This document shows, in pieces, positions 43,124 through 51,851 of a stretch of DNA of 64,000 nt. Location: contig NZ_JBHJHQ010000001.1 of assembly GCF_042219825.1 (NCBI RefSeq), positions 1-64,000 of the forward strand, in the 5' to 3' direction. The translations under genes and the position numbers were made by a program. The DNA comes from JBHJHP01 sp042219825. GTDB lineage: Bacteria; Bacteroidota; Bacteroidia; Bacteroidales; UBA5342. The notes under the pieces were generated by a model that had not been told where the DNA came from, did not search any database, and worked only from the letters and a program-made list of their open reading frames with translations. Every line of letters begins with the position of its first letter. The first letter of the stretch is position 1.

Positions 43124-44137
43124 ATGGCAAGGCGTACATTTTTCTGTATTGACGGACACACCTGCGGTAATCCGGTGCGTGTGGTAGCCGGTGGAGGACC
43201 TAACCTGAAAGGCCGGTCCATTTTTGAGAAGCGGGAGCATTTTATGCAGGAATACGACTGGATCAGAACCGGGCTTATGTTTGAACCAAGGGGGCACGAG
43301 CAGATGTCAGGCAGTTTTATTTTTCCGCCTGAGAATCCGCAAAACGATGCCGGGATTCTGTTTATTGAAACCAGTGGGTGCCTGCCGATGTGTGGACATG
43401 GAACCATAGGAACCGTGACCATTGCCATTGAGGAGGGCCTGATTACTCCTCAAACGCCTGGAAAATTGCGTTTGGAAACCCCGGCAGGATTGGTTTTGGC
43501 TCACTATAATCAGAATGAAAAAGGGAAGGTCACATCTGTAAAGATTGTAAATATCCCATCCTTTTTATATAAAACAGGCCTTAAGGTCGTGAGTCCGCAT
43601 TTGGGAGAACTGACTGTGGATGTGGCGTACGGAGGAAATTTTTATGCCATTGTGGATGAACAGCCCAATTACTCAGGGATGCAGAATTTTACGGCAGATG
43701 AGTTGATCACGTTCAGCCGCGATATACGTAAACGGCTGAATGAGCTCTATACCTTTGTCCATCCGCAAAATGAGAAAATTTCGGGTCTGAGCCATGTATT
43801 GTGGACCGGAGATACCATGAGTAAGGAAGCCGATGCACGCAATGCTGTGTTTTATGGTGAAAAGGCCATTGATCGCTGTCCCTGCGGAACCGGAACTTCT
43901 GCCCGGATGGCACAGTGGTTTTCAAAAGGAAAACTGGATGTTGGTTCAACATTTTTACATGAAAGTATCATTGGCAGTCAGTTTACAGGCCGGGTAGAGG
44001 AACATGTGAAAATAGGTGAGTTCGATGCCATCGTGCCATCAATAGAAGGCTGGGCCATGGTTACCGGATATAACCATATAATTATTGATGATGACGATCC
44101 GTATGCACACGGTTTTCGTGTGGCAGGTAAACTGTAA
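43124..44137 (+). CDS. 4-hydroxyproline 2-epimerase (proline racemase family)
   Basis: A 337-residue enzyme. Both catalytic cysteines are present, C90 (PMCGHGTIG) and C254 (RCPCGTGTSA). A Cys/Cys pair marks a racemase/epimerase; the hydroxyproline dehydratases of the same fold have Thr in the second place. It converts trans-4-hydroxy-L-proline to the cis-D form, the first step of the pathway. The order deaminase, dehydrogenase, epimerase, FAD oxidase and the downstream FAD gene support this role. Confidence 0.93.
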   Translation: MARRTFFCIDGHTCGNPVRVVAGGGPNLKGRSIFEKREHFMQEYDWIRTGLMFEPRGHEQMSGSFIFPPENPQNDAGILFIETSGCLPMCGHGTIGTVTIAIEEGLITPQTPGKLRLETPAGLVLAHYNQNEKGKVTSVKIVNIPSFLYKTGLKVVSPHLGELTVDVAYGGNFYAIVDEQPNYSGMQNFTADELITFSRDIRKRLNELYTFVHPQNEKISGLSHVLWTGDTMSKEADARNAVFYGEKAIDRCPCGTGTSARMAQWFSKGKLDVGSTFLHESIIGSQFTGRVEEHVKIGEFDAIVPSIEGWAMVTGYNHIIIDDDDPYAHGFRVAGKL

Positions 44138-44143
44138 GTGTAT

Positions 44144-45400
44144 ATGAAGAAGAAAGTAATTATAATCGGGGCAGGTACAGTGGGTTTGCACTGCGCCTTT
44201 TTCCTGAGTCAGGCAGGATTTGAAGTTGAGGTCATTGATGATCGGGCGAAAGATGATTATTCAAACTGCTCATTCGGCAACTGTGGTTACATTACGCCCA
44301 GTCATTTTGTTCCACTGGCATCACCATCCATGTTGCAGGCGGGACTGAAAATGTTGTTCGATCCAACCGGCCCTGTTTACTTTCCCCTGTCGAAGAATAT
44401 TAAAAAACTGCCCTGGTTTATGAAATTTGTCCGGTCCGCTAACTCAAAGCAGGTCAGAGAAGTTGCACCCACATTATATAAGTTAAACGAACACAGCAGA
44501 AAACTCTATGAATTGCTGACCCTAAAATATGAGGCACAATCAGATCTTGTTGAAAATGGCTTATTGATGGCTTCAGTCAGCGAGGAAGGCTTTAAGGAGG
44601 AGATTGAACTGACGGAGATGGCTGGTTTACTGGGTATTGAAACCAAAATTTACAGGTCGGGTGAATTAAAGGATATTGAACCGGACCTTGAGTTTAATAT
44701 TGCCGGTGCTGTTTTATATAAGAGCGATGCTCACATTCATCCGCAAAAGCATATGATGTGGCTTAGGAACAGGTTGCTTGAAAATGGTGTTGGCATCAGA
44801 GACGGTATTCAGATCGATCGTATTCTTACTTCAAAAGGCCGGATTGAATCCATAATGGCAAAAGATAAAGTGTTCAAAGCCGATGAATATGTGATAGCTG
44901 CCGGCGCCAAATCTTCTGACCTTGCTAAACTGGCAGGGATAAGGCTTCCCGTCATAGCAGGGAAGGGATACAGTATGGACTTCGTTGATTCCGCAGTTAA
45001 ACTGCATACTCCTGTTATTCTGACCGAAGCGCGGGTGGCTTTAACACCCCTTAAAGATGGTTTGCGTCTGGGTAGCGGAATGGAGTTTAGTGGTGAGACC
45101 GGCCATGTAAGATTAAAAAGAGTGCAGGCGATGCTGGACAGGACGCATCATGCCATCCCTTCCATTCCTTCTGCTGAAGCAGAAAAACTGAATATATGGG
45201 AGGGATTAAGGCCTTTAAGTCCTGATGGTGTACCGTTTATCGGAAGAACCCAAAAGCTACATAACCTGCTTTTTGCCACCGGGCATGCCATGATGGGCAT
45301 GAGTCTAGGACCGGTAACAGGGCAAATTATCAACGATGTGATTGCCGGAAACAAAACAGATTTTAATATGGATTATCTGCATCCCGACAGGTTTTCTTAA
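44144..45400 (+). CDS. FAD-dependent D-amino-acid dehydrogenase, probable D-hydroxyproline dehydrogenase
   Basis: A 418-residue DadA/DAO-type flavoenzyme. The ATG at 44144 is chosen; a GTG at 44138 directly after the upstream stop is possible. The FAD-binding GAGTVG lies at the N-terminus. NCSFGNCGYITPSHFVPLASP, GKGYSMDF and the C-terminal GLRPLSPDGVPFIGR are characteristic of D-amino-acid dehydrogenases. It would oxidise cis-4-hydroxy-D-proline to pyrroline-4-hydroxy-2-carboxylate and pass electrons to the respiratory chain. It closes the four-gene catabolic set; no transporter gene is in the operon. Confidence 0.9.
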   Translation: MKKKVIIIGAGTVGLHCAFFLSQAGFEVEVIDDRAKDDYSNCSFGNCGYITPSHFVPLASPSMLQAGLKMLFDPTGPVYFPLSKNIKKLPWFMKFVRSANSKQVREVAPTLYKLNEHSRKLYELLTLKYEAQSDLVENGLLMASVSEEGFKEEIELTEMAGLLGIETKIYRSGELKDIEPDLEFNIAGAVLYKSDAHIHPQKHMMWLRNRLLENGVGIRDGIQIDRILTSKGRIESIMAKDKVFKADEYVIAAGAKSSDLAKLAGIRLPVIAGKGYSMDFVDSAVKLHTPVILTEARVALTPLKDGLRLGSGMEFSGETGHVRLKRVQAMLDRTHHAIPSIPSAEAEKLNIWEGLRPLSPDGVPFIGRTQKLHNLLFATGHAMMGMSLGPVTGQIINDVIAGNKTDFNMDYLHPDRFS

Positions 45401-45474
45401 TCAATTAATAATGAGAAGTGAAGCATGAATTAGTGGTAATCATTGTTGTCCGGCTAAAAATCAATATTACGTAA

Positions 45475-45572
45475 AGATTCTTCGCTTCATTTTACTGCGC
45501 TCAGAATGACAGTCTTTTTAGGTTTATATGGGGCTGGAGGATGCTTGTCATTTCGAGTGAAGCGAGGAATCT
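45475..45572. repeat. Inverted-repeat pair around a short spacer (Bacteroidota-type REP)
   Basis: AGATTCTTCGCTTCATTTTAC...AGAATGACA (45475-45511) and TGTCATTTCGAGTGAAGCGAGGAATCT (45546-45572) are inverse, imperfect copies. They bracket 34 bp. The TGTCATTTCGA...GAAGCGA word is familiar as a dispersed intergenic repeat in Bacteroidota. There is no open frame of note; an 83-codon frame across it is not considered real. Confidence 0.65.
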
Positions 45573-45668
45573 ATGAAGCTTTACCCGGACAACAAAAATT
45601 AGTAATTAGCAATTTGGTATGTTTTTCATTGCCGTATACAGCTGTACTTCAAAACACAAAATACCTGA

Positions 45669-45723
45669 TTCACATCTTACGTTTCACGACCAACGATTCA
45701 CGTCTCACGACAAATGATTCACA
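45669..45723. repeat. TTCACG/ACGAC word array
   Basis: Tandem, diverged copies of a TTCACGWCTCACGACAA-type unit span about 55 bp. The gap to the next gene (about 117 bp) holds nothing else that I can name. Confidence 0.5.
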
Positions 45724-45840
45724 TTTTAAAGTATTCTTGTATCTACCTTGGGTGTAAAGGTTAATTTATTGACATTCAGTATTAAATGTCGTAAATTGTA
45801 ATGTTGATTATAGTTGGTCTAACCTCAAAATCCCCATGTT

Positions 45841-48462
45841 ATGAAACGGCTGATTATCCTTCCACTTCTGTGTATTTTATCCTTTTGTTTAGTTGCTCAA
45901 TCCGGTTGGATGTGGCAGAATCCCTTACCACAGGGAAACAGCCTGCATGCTGTTTCGATGAGCGGTTCACATTGGGCCGTCGGTGCAGGTGGAACCGTGA
46001 TTCATCATGTTATGCCGGGAGACTACTGGGAAGTGGTTGATATAGGTACAACAGAAGACCTGAACGATGTATATGTCAATTCCATTGACGGTCATGGCTG
46101 GATAGTAGGCGATAAAGGAATCGTTTTTTTTACATCGGATAAGGGTGAAACATGGATCAGACAAAACAGTGGTATAAGCGAAAATCTAAACTCTGTTTCA
46201 GCTGTATCGCAGGCTTGTGTATGGGCCTGTGGCGATAAAGGAACTGTTATAAAATCCATTTATGACGGAGAAACGGAATGGGAAAATGTTAGTCCGCCCC
46301 ACAGGGTTAACTTTAACCAAATCAATGCTTACCATTGTAACGAAGCCTGGTTGGTTGGTGACCAGGGTGTTTTAATCTATACCACAAACGGGGGACAGCT
46401 GTGGACAAATGGTTTTGCAGGAACTTCATGGGATCTGACGGGCATAGATATGTCAGAAACATCTGTTTCCTATCTGTGCGGTCATTCAGGCACAATCTTA
46501 AGCAAAGAATGGGATGTAACAAGCTGGACGAACGAGAATGAATCTTTGGCCTTCAGATTATACAGTATTGTTAAGCAACTCGGGGAACCGGGTTATGCTG
46601 TAGGTGATTACGGAACTATTTTAAAAGGTACCGATGGGGTTTGGGAACCAATGGAATCTGAAGTTCCCTACAGCCTGTGGGATATTGATAAGATTTCCCT
46701 TGAGGATTACACCTATCAGATTGTTGGGGATCATGGTATCATGTTGAGAAATGATGGCTGGAACAGTGAATTTTCTATTGTTAATGATTTGTGCTGGAAC
46801 TTTGTACAGGCCGTACAGTTTGTAAATAAGGATACAGGATGGGCCGTTACCAGTGATTATCAGTGGGATACCAGAGATGATGGTGATATTTTGCATACTA
46901 CCGATGGCGGTCATACCTGGACCATCCAAAAGGAAATGGAGAACTCTTTCAATGATGTGTTCTTTATTAATGAGAATGAGGGATGGGCCGTTGGCAGATA
47001 TGGAATGATTTTACACACCACCAATGGCGGGCAACACTGGGCGATACAAACAAGTCCCATTAAAGGACTGATAACTTCCGTTTATTTTGTGGATGAAGAC
47101 AACGGCTGGATCGTGAGCCGAGACAATTGGGGTGAAGTAGCCCATACAACTAATGGTGGTAATACCTGGGTTGCACAGACCAATCCATCCAGAAACCCGA
47201 TGCATGATGTGTTTTTTATTGATGAAAATAAAGGTTGGGCCGCAGGATTGGATTCTTCTGTGATACGAACCACAAATGGTGGTGAAACATGGCAGTGGTA
47301 TGATGTCAATGTATCTCAGGGATTTCGTTTTGCATCGGTTTTTTTTATTGATGATATGCATGGATGGATGGCAGGTGTATTGGGTGTTATCATGCGGACA
47401 ACAGATGGCGGTGAAACCTGGCAGGAAGTAGAGAGCGGTGTGGATAAATCATTCAACGATATCTTTTTCATTGATCAGAACCAGGGATGGGTGGTAGGTG
47501 ATCAGGGAATGATTCTACACTCAATGGATGGAGGACAAACCTGGCATAAACAGATCACCGGTGTTGCTTCTAATCTTTTGAGTGCCGTATTTTTTCTTGA
47601 TGAAAACACGGGTTGGGTTGGAGGAGAAGCAGGAACTATACTGAAAACCACTAATGGTGGATTTAAGCATCCGTCAGGAACATTCCTGGAAAATGGCTTA
47701 GGCCTCATGATACTTGATAATGTAGAAACAACAAGTACCATTAATTTAGATGTTGTGGGGACAATAATAAAGAGTGAAGCTATGTCACAGTCCAATAATT
47801 CTGTTGTGGAATACCAGATAACAGGGTTGGAACTGATGCTTGACTCTATTATCCATTCAAGAGTGAGTGATCTTGAAATATACCTGTCACACAATGATGT
47901 TAAAGTTCCGGTTGTTTTTCATGTCACAGATCAGGGTGAGAATTTCATTTGGACAAAGCTTTCAGATTCAGAAACAGGTATTATTACAGATGGAACAGCG
48001 CCATTTTATGGAAATTTCAAGCCATACCATACCTTATCTGCCTTTAACGGCATGGATCCAAATGGGGAATGGACATTAACTGTGTATGATAGCGAACCCG
48101 GTAGTCAGGGTACCCTTAAATCCTGGGGCATAAGGCCCTTATATGAAAAAACAGTTACAAATAGAACTGATGATACTTACCTGGCATCACACAGTGTGCA
48201 ATTATTTCAAAATGCACCTAATCCATTTTCTGATCGGACCAGAATAGAATGGGTGAGCCAAATTTCCGGCCAGACTACGTTAGAAATTTTCAACATTAAA
48301 GGACAAAAGACTATGACTTTGCTAGACCAGCAAATGCCACCGGGAACATATGCAGTTGAAATGGATGGTTCAAAATTAAGCCCGGGGGTTTATTTCTACC
48401 GTTTAAAAGTAGAAGAGTACAGCCTTCTAAGAAAATTAATCCTGATAAATAAAGAATTTTAA
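45841..48462 (+). CDS. T9SS-secreted protein with Ycf48/BNR-like repeats and a P-domain
   Basis: An 873-residue surface protein. A signal peptide (to about 20, VAQ) is followed by about 12 beta-propeller-type repeats (20-640) with the pattern xGWxVGxxGxILHTTxGGxTW, as in Ycf48/BNR sequences. A proprotein-convertase P-domain follows (about 680-775; DLEIYLSHNDVKVPVVFHV, FNGMDPNGEWTLTVYDSEPGSQGTLKSWGI). The type A T9SS sorting domain ends the chain (about 790-873; NAPNPFSDRTRIEW, LSPGVYFYRLKVEEY). No protease catalytic motif is present, so the P-domain is likely a structural or binding part. Function is probably adhesion or polymer binding. Confidence 0.9.
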   Translation: MKRLIILPLLCILSFCLVAQSGWMWQNPLPQGNSLHAVSMSGSHWAVGAGGTVIHHVMPGDYWEVVDIGTTEDLNDVYVNSIDGHGWIVGDKGIVFFTSDKGETWIRQNSGISENLNSVSAVSQACVWACGDKGTVIKSIYDGETEWENVSPPHRVNFNQINAYHCNEAWLVGDQGVLIYTTNGGQLWTNGFAGTSWDLTGIDMSETSVSYLCGHSGTILSKEWDVTSWTNENESLAFRLYSIVKQLGEPGYAVGDYGTILKGTDGVWEPMESEVPYSLWDIDKISLEDYTYQIVGDHGIMLRNDGWNSEFSIVNDLCWNFVQAVQFVNKDTGWAVTSDYQWDTRDDGDILHTTDGGHTWTIQKEMENSFNDVFFINENEGWAVGRYGMILHTTNGGQHWAIQTSPIKGLITSVYFVDEDNGWIVSRDNWGEVAHTTNGGNTWVAQTNPSRNPMHDVFFIDENKGWAAGLDSSVIRTTNGGETWQWYDVNVSQGFRFASVFFIDDMHGWMAGVLGVIMRTTDGGETWQEVESGVDKSFNDIFFIDQNQGWVVGDQGMILHSMDGGQTWHKQITGVASNLLSAVFFLDENTGWVGGEAGTILKTTNGGFKHPSGTFLENGLGLMILDNVETTSTINLDVVGTIIKSEAMSQSNNSVVEYQITGLELMLDSIIHSRVSDLEIYLSHNDVKVPVVFHVTDQGENFIWTKLSDSETGIITDGTAPFYGNFKPYHTLSAFNGMDPNGEWTLTVYDSEPGSQGTLKSWGIRPLYEKTVTNRTDDTYLASHSVQLFQNAPNPFSDRTRIEWVSQISGQTTLEIFNIKGQKTMTLLDQQMPPGTYAVEMDGSKLSPGVYFYRLKVEEYSLLRKLILINKEF

Positions 48463-48483
48463 GAATAAAATTGTGATATTAAA

Positions 48484-48522
48484 AGTGGTGTCTGTTTGTA
48501 ACTCTTTACAACAGACACCACT
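48484..48522 (+). terminator. Perfect 13-bp hairpin after the Ycf48-like gene
   Basis: AGTGGTGTCTGTT and AACAGACACCACT pair exactly; a further GTAA/TTAC can form inside. There is no T-run, so it may act as a 3' stability element rather than a classic terminator. Confidence 0.5.
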
Positions 48523-49028
48523 ATAGGGCAACTTAATTGATAGTAATTGTATAACGAGTCGTTTAACCCAAACTATTGAAAGTTTTATGGATTAATATAA
48601 AAAAGTACCCTTGGGAGGGCTGATCCGGTTGTTGACCGGTTAATTTTATATGATTTGTAATAAAAACCTCTGATGCAGTTCGTTTTATAATATAGTGTTT
48701 CGCTCAATTTCTTTTTCATACATATCTGGTTATACTAATTATATTCGCAAGTGAAAAATAAAACTGGTGAAATAAATCTTGGAGATGTATAAAATGAGTA
48801 TTTAGCTAATATTTTCAAAATTAATATTTTAAATGGTATGTTGTGATTAAATATATGTCATCTTATCATTTTATTTAGATTAAATAACAATAAAAAAAGT
48901 AGGGTGATTTAAAAATTCAACGGTAATATATATAAGTATAGTTTGGAATAACGTTGTCATTATATAGTAATTTAGTACTGAGAATATCGCTGTGTTAGCT
49001 ATTTTTTTAAATTACATTAGAGTTTAGG
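48523..49028. other. AT-rich gene-free region upstream of the histidine kinase
   Basis: Just over 500 nt, rich in A and T, with no open frame of note and no clear repeat. It probably carries the kinase promoter, but no two-box match stands out. Confidence 0.3.
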
Positions 49029-50105
49029 ATGAATGTAGTTAAATTGCTTTTTAGTATCGTCTTTCTAATTTTTGGGGATTTTACAGCGGAATATACTGCG
49101 GATAATTTCAGTATTCATGGACGCAGGTTTCAGGCCGAAAATATGAAGGAAAGTAAACAGGTTCTGTTTACCCAAAATACTTATTTCCTGACAGGAAATA
49201 AGATAACAGAAAATATGGATCCGAATATGGTGATTGAATTGACTGCTGAGAGTAAAAAGAACAGGAGTATTATTATTATACAAAGATGGTTGGTGATTTT
49301 TCTGAGTGTTTTCGCGATTTGGCTGATATATCTTCTTAGAACCAATTTGAAAAGTAAGAAGAAAATTCGGGGCCTGAATAGTGATCTTGCTCAGTACAAT
49401 AAAAAGCTGGAGGATCTGAACAGAAATAAGGATAAGTACCTTTCTATAATCTCTCACGATTTAAAAGCACCACTGGGAAGTATTAAGGAATTGCTTCAGG
49501 TGTATATTGATGAGGATGATTTACCGGATAAGGAGCAGCTGAAAGTATTATATGCTGAGGTGGACCATATAAATGCTTTAATGGAAGATCTCTTAAACTG
49601 GTCAAAAATTCAGTTTGAGAAGCAGAAGATTTATTTTGAGGTTTTCAAATTGAACGACATCGTGAATAAGGTTTTAAATGCACTGCTGATTATAGTGCAT
49701 AAAAAGCGGATTACACTGGATGTTTCAATTGATCCGAAAATAACTGTTTATGCCGATCGGAATATGGTTAAAATGGTTATGCGTAATTTAATATCCAATG
49801 CACTGAAATTTACACGATCGGACGGACTTGTAACTGTTACAGCAGTCAAAACTGAACATAATAAGATCAGGATAAAAGTAACAGATACAGGTGTTGGGAT
49901 TGCCTCCAGCAGACTGGAGACTATTTTTGATCCGGCAAAGGTTATCTCAACACCGGGAACTGAAAACGAGATTGGAACAGGACTGGGCTTGGTTCTTTGT
50001 AAAGAATTTGTGCAGCTAAATAACGGTTCAATACATATTGACAGCGTACAGGGAAAAGGAACAACGGTAACCGTTACATTAAACGTTGATCAGTCGAACA
50101 TATGA
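49029..50105 (+). CDS. Orphan sensor histidine kinase (HisKA/HATPase)
   Basis: A 358-residue kinase. A signal-like N-terminus, a short stretch of about 55 extracytoplasmic residues and one membrane segment (about 77-100) form the input. A coiled coil leads into HisKA with SIISHDLKAPLGSI (phosphoacceptor His). The ATPase domain has N-box NLISNALKF, G1 DTGVGI and G2 GTGLGL. No response regulator is next to it, and the downstream neighbour on the opposite strand is TrkH, one base beyond its stop. The short sensor part suggests signal input from a partner protein. Confidence 0.9.
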   Translation: MNVVKLLFSIVFLIFGDFTAEYTADNFSIHGRRFQAENMKESKQVLFTQNTYFLTGNKITENMDPNMVIELTAESKKNRSIIIIQRWLVIFLSVFAIWLIYLLRTNLKSKKKIRGLNSDLAQYNKKLEDLNRNKDKYLSIISHDLKAPLGSIKELLQVYIDEDDLPDKEQLKVLYAEVDHINALMEDLLNWSKIQFEKQKIYFEVFKLNDIVNKVLNALLIIVHKKRITLDVSIDPKITVYADRNMVKMVMRNLISNALKFTRSDGLVTVTAVKTEHNKIRIKVTDTGVGIASSRLETIFDPAKVISTPGTENEIGTGLGLVLCKEFVQLNNGSIHIDSVQGKGTTVTVTLNVDQSNI

Positions 50106-50106
50106 T

Positions 50107-51555
50107 TTAGTTCGTCCAGAAGGATCGCGAAAAGAGTGACAGAATGGTATAAATTTCCAAACGACCAACAATCATCAAAAAGGTGAGTACCAGTTTAGCA
50201 GCCTCCGGTAAATGAGCGAAATTACTTACAGGGCCAACCGTACCTAAACCTGGTCCGATACCTGCCATACATGTAGCAACTGCACTCACAGAAGTTCTGT
50301 CATCCAGCCCAAGGGCTATCATGGTTAAACTACCGGCCACAAATACCATAATATACACCGTCACAAAAGTGAGTATTGAGTTATTTGTTTCTTCAGTCAA
50401 CGGCGTTTTGTTCAGCTTAACAGGGATTACGGCATTGGTTGATAAAAGCTGCCTGAATACCCGCTTGATATTACGGAACACAATTAAGTGGCGAACCATC
50501 TTAATTCCACCTGCTGTTGATCCTGTGCTACCTCCAAGGAACATAGCAAAGAATATCAAAACCCATGCAAATACAGGCCATGTAAGGTAGTCTGCTGATG
50601 CAAAACCGGTACATGTAACAATTGAAATAACCTGAAAGAATGCTGCCCTGAATGATTCCTCCAGCGGCAAATGCATTTTAAAATAAAGCGATATTGTTAC
50701 CAGTAGTCCTACAATCAATACGACTAACAGATAGAACTTTAACTCATCATTATTGGCGATGCGTTTAAATTTTCCTTTAACAATAAAATAATGAACCACA
50801 AAATTGGTTCCCGCCAGCAGCATGAAAACCATAATAACATACTGTATATAAGGAGAGTATTCGGCAATGCTGGTGTTCTTAGGTGAAAATCCTCCTGTGG
50901 CAACCGTTCCAAATGCATGGCACACACTGTCAAAAAGCGGCATGTGTCCGAACAGGAGAAAAATTACTTCAGCAAAGGTCAGAAACAAGTAAATATAAAG
51001 CAGGCGTAATCCTACCGATTTAATTTTTGGCTGTATTTTTTCCTGTAACGAAGATTCCAGGGTAAATAGATGGTAACCACCAAGATGAAGTGTTGGCATA
51101 ACTACAATTACCAGCACAATGATACCAATACCGCCAATCCAGTGTGTCAGGCTGCGCCAGAAAAGAATGGATTTTGGAAGTGCTTCTATATCTGTCAAAA
51201 TTGATGATCCGGTGGTTGTGAAGCCTGAAACGGATTCAAAGAATGCATTTACAAAATTTGGAATTGAACCTGAAATGATATAGGGTAAACAACCGAAAAA
51301 GGCAATAACGAACCATGATAAGGTTACGGTTACATATGCTTCCCTTTTACTAACGTTAATATCTGAACCGGTTCGTCTGGAAATTAAAAAGAAGATTAAT
51401 CCGGGTATAAAAGCGATTAAAAAAGTATATAAAAACGGCAGGACATCTTCATGGTAATGGAGAGCAACGCCAACACAGCTAAGCATTGCACCAGCTATTA
51501 TTAATAAATTCCTGCTTAAAACCTTTAATACTATCCTTGAGTTTACTTTACTCAT
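50107..51555 (-). CDS. trkH: TrkH/KtrB-family potassium uptake protein
   Basis: A 482-residue membrane protein with four pore-loop repeats: SGFTTTGSS, ATGGFSPKN, CTGFASADY and MAGIGPGLG. These four TxG-type filters form the potassium pathway. It needs a cytosolic TrkA-like regulatory subunit, and none is encoded here. Its stop lies one base from that of the converging histidine kinase. The upstream gap to the next gene (about 300 bp) shows nothing definite. Confidence 0.93.
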   Translation of the reverse strand: MSKVNSRIVLKVLSRNLLIIAGAMLSCVGVALHYHEDVLPFLYTFLIAFIPGLIFFLISRRTGSDINVSKREAYVTVTLSWFVIAFFGCLPYIISGSIPNFVNAFFESVSGFTTTGSSILTDIEALPKSILFWRSLTHWIGGIGIIVLVIVVMPTLHLGGYHLFTLESSLQEKIQPKIKSVGLRLLYIYLFLTFAEVIFLLFGHMPLFDSVCHAFGTVATGGFSPKNTSIAEYSPYIQYVIMVFMLLAGTNFVVHYFIVKGKFKRIANNDELKFYLLVVLIVGLLVTISLYFKMHLPLEESFRAAFFQVISIVTCTGFASADYLTWPVFAWVLIFFAMFLGGSTGSTAGGIKMVRHLIVFRNIKRVFRQLLSTNAVIPVKLNKTPLTEETNNSILTFVTVYIMVFVAGSLTMIALGLDDRTSVSAVATCMAGIGPGLGTVGPVSNFAHLPEAAKLVLTFLMIVGRLEIYTILSLFSRSFWTN

Positions 51556-51851
51556 AATTCTGTCACAAATTATCTTTCTTCGTTTAAGAAAGATCTCTTT
51601 CGTAGTACCCGAAATATAAGGTGTTGCAAAGTTAGTTCTATTTTATTTTTATAGACGTTTTTGTATAGAAAGTTTAGTTAAAATCTTTTCCATCAAATCA
51701 CTAAAGGAAAATATATGGCTAACTGCTGTCTTAGTTAATGTATTTATAATCAATTAATTATGTTTATTTTGACTATACGTTGTGCAAAGTTGCTTATACG
51801 CACATTCTGAGTATTTTTGTACCGAGTATTTTCTCATTAACTTTTACTATT

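Noticed and set aside
45506..45757. 83-codon plus-strand frame after the FAD gene
   Set aside because: It spans the inverted-repeat element and the TTCACG array; its sequence is repeat translation.
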